Shown: positions 6,701 through 7,557 of the stretch, piece by piece | Numbering within the stretch: position 1 is the first letter of the stretch | Layout of the letters: the number at the start of each line of letters is the position of its first letter | From: Cupriavidus sp. | GTDB taxonomy: Bacteria > Pseudomonadota > Gammaproteobacteria > Burkholderiales > Burkholderiaceae | NCBI GenBank assembly: GCA_013362725.1 | Contig: JABFVP010000263.1 | Span: 1 to 7,557, forward strand | Direction: 5' to 3' | DNA length: 7,557 bases | Program-made: the position numbers and the translations under genes | The notes under the pieces: generated by a model | The model's database searches: none | The model's input: the letters and a program-made list of their open reading frames with translations, nothing else | Told to the model about the DNA's origin: nothing

Positions 6701-7557
6701 CACCGACAGCCGCGCGAACAGCGGCAGGATCTCGGTATGCGGCGGATGGTGCTTGCGCAGCGCCTCGGCTGCCTCGCGGATCTCGCGCTCGCCCGGAAGG
6801 AACACCAGCACGTCGCCGGGGCCGGCGCGGCACAGCTCGTCGACGGCATCGACGATGCCGTCGTACAGGTCGCGCTCGCGCGCCTGCGGGCTGCGCGGCG
6901 CGCCGGCGGCAGGCGCGTCGTCGGCGATCGGGCGGTAGCGCACCTCCACCGGGTACAGCCGGCCGCTGACCTCGATCACCGGCGCCGGCTTGTCCCCCGT
7001 GGCGAAATGCCGGGCAAAGCGCTGCGCATCGATGGTGGCCGAGGTAATGATCACCTTCAGGTCGGGCCGCTTCGGCAGGATCTGGCGCAGGTAGCCGATC
7101 AGGAAGTCGATGTTGAGGCTGCGCTCGTGCGCCTCGTCGATGATCAGCGTGTCGTAGGCGCGCAGCAGGGGGTCGTTCTGGGTTTCGGCGAGCAGGATGC
7201 CGTCGGTCATCAGCTTGACCGACGCGCCCGACGACATGGTGTCGTTGAAGCGCACCTGGTAGCCCACGTGCTCGCCCAGCGGCGTGCCAAGCTCCTGCGC
7301 GATGCGCTTGGCGGTCGAGGTGGCGGCGATGCGGCGCGGCTGGGTGTGGCCGATCAGCCCCCCGCCCTCGCGGCCGGGGCCGCGCCCGATCGACAGGCAG
7401 ATCTTGGGCAGCTGCGTGGTCTTGCCGGACCCGGTCTCGCCGGAAACGATCACCACCTGGTTGGCCAGCAGCGCCGCGGCAATCTCGTCGCGGCGCGCCG
7501 ATACCGGCAGGGCTTCGGGGAACGTGATCGGCGGCAGCGGGTTGACCGGACGCGGAG
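3728..7557 (-). CDS. hrpA: HrpA, DEAH-box ATP-dependent RNA helicase, 5' end beyond the right edge
   Basis: The frame is open from the right edge to the TGA at 3728-3730, giving 1275 visible residues, including 33 upstream of the internal GTG at 7456 (among them FPEALPVSARRDEI). E. coli HrpA has about 1300, so only a short N-terminus is missing. Using visible numbering, helicase motifs are GETGSGKTT (Walker A, 39-47), TQPRRIAA (71-78), DEAH (140-143), SAT (172-174), LVFLPGEREI (250-259), LATNVAETSLTV (302-313) and QRAGRCGR (351-358). They are followed by a helicase-associated HA2 region (about 410-515), an OB-fold region (about 575-655) and the long HrpA-specific C-terminal DUF3418 region (about 700-1270). 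HrpA hydrolyses NTPs to remodel RNA in the cytoplasm; in E. coli it was linked to processing of a fimbrial mRNA. An Ala-rich linker sits at about 960-985. All motifs are intact, so the gene looks functional. It is not obviously linked in function to the genes downstream. Confidence 0.97.
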   Translation of the reverse strand, partial: PRPVNPLPPITFPEALPVSARRDEIAAALLANQVVIVSGETGSGKTTQLPKICLSIGRGPGREGGGLIGHTQPRRIAATSTAKRIAQELGTPLGEHVGYQVRFNDTMSSGASVKLMTDGILLAETQNDPLLRAYDTLIIDEAHERSLNIDFLIGYLRQILPKRPDLKVIITSATIDAQRFARHFATGDKPAPVIEVSGRLYPVEVRYRPIADDAPAAGAPRSPQARERDLYDGIVDAVDELCRAGPGDVLVFLPGEREIREAAEALRKHHPPHTEILPLFARLSVQEQERVFRPSNARRIVLATNVAETSLTVPGIRYVVDTGLARVKRYSYRNKVEQLQVEAISQAAANQRAGRCGRVANGVCIRLYEESDFTGRPRFTDPEILRSSLAAVILRMKALRLTDIESFPFIEPPLGRAVADGYQLLQELGAVDDANQLTGTGRQLAKLPLDPRVARMILAAREHQCLREVLIIASALSVQDPRERPQEAQEAADQAHRKFMDEKSEFLGWVRLWMWFEDAVAHKKSNRQLQDQCRAHFLSHLRLREWRDVHSQLLTTVTEQGWRLNDSEPTYEQVHKALLTGLLGNVGCRIEDGDGKGREYLGARGIKFHLWPGSLIARKVGRWVVAAELVETSRLFARTLARIEPEWLEQVGRHLLKVSWSDPHWEKKAGQVLALERATLYGLVVYQHRRVHYGPMNPREARELFIRRALVEGEFDTRLPFYAHNQRLVREIENLEHKSRRQDVLVDDELIYAFYDRAIPADICQQAAFEQWYQAESAQDRKLLYLNRDELMRHEAAGITTDLFPKTMTVAGVDMGLTYHFEPGSHRDGVTLTVPLYALNQVRPERADWLVPGMIKEKVHLLLKSLPQKLRRHCVPLPDYAAGFVARQPFGEGELLDVLIADIREQTGTMVRRADFKLETLPAHHAMNFKVIDEHGRQLDMGRNLAQLRAELGGQAQQSFQRVAAQAAAHAATHAPEQAPALAAAEPGKYEGLTGWSFGELPELLEIRKGSQTLFGYPALLDRGTHCDVEVFDDPQEAARIHHLGLRRLFALQLREQVKFIEKNIPGLQQMAMQYMTLGTQEMLREQIVMLALERACMQAPLPRNDAEFNARKDEGRTRLSLLAQEIARLAAAILAEYAGLPRKLLQAKPFPGAYADMEAQLGRLMGKRFIDETPYTQLVHFPRYLKGIAMRVDKLKGDPARDSQRMQEMAPLAQQWQRAEKQLRTQGRGGEDARLEEFRWMLEELRIALFAQELRTPVPMSVKRLQKVWESMQR

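Noticed and set aside
7454..7456. GTG at 7456 as the start of hrpA
   Set aside because: It falls inside the strand leading to Walker A; the 33 codons upstream are in frame and encode the conserved FPEALPVSARRDEI region, so the true start is beyond the window.
1..7557. CRISPR array, insertion sequence, prophage or tRNA gene
   Set aside because: I read both strands for regular direct repeats, transposase motifs, terminal inverted repeats and tRNA-like arms and found none. Nearly all the window is filled by the five genes.

Overview
This is a high-GC chromosomal window with five genes, all on the minus strand. It looks like a betaproteobacterium of the Burkholderiaceae (Cupriavidus/Ralstonia type). 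That placement rests on the strong GC bias at third codon positions, the very long spurious open frames on the opposite strand, and the look of the HrpA and EI24-domain proteins. It is not based on a database search. I see no mobile element, tRNA, rRNA, CRISPR array or phage gene.

In transcription order, right to left: (1) 7557-3728 is hrpA, a DEAH-box ATP-dependent RNA helicase that is nearly complete, with only its N-terminal start beyond the right edge. (2) A 142-bp gap (3586-3727) holds a perfect 8-bp inverted repeat just after hrpA and a plausible promoter for the next genes. (3) 3585-2599 encodes a secreted seven-bladed beta-propeller of the YVTN/YncE type. (4) 2572-1724 encodes an exported CE4/NodB-type polysaccharide deacetylase with an altered first metal-binding motif. 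(5) 1724-750 encodes a membrane sterol desaturase/fatty acid hydroxylase family protein whose start overlaps the deacetylase stop (TGATG). (6) After a 149-bp gap, 600-1 encodes an EI24/CysZ-like membrane protein that runs off the left edge.

The propeller, deacetylase and desaturase genes are 26 bp apart and then overlapping, so they very probably form one operon. The first two products are predicted to be exported and the third is an integral membrane di-iron oxygenase. A role in modifying an envelope glycan or lipid is a reasonable inference, but no substrate can be read from the sequence. This three-gene set, and the substituted metal-binding residue in its deacetylase, are the parts most worth a second look. 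hrpA and the EI24 gene look like ordinary housekeeping or conserved genes.
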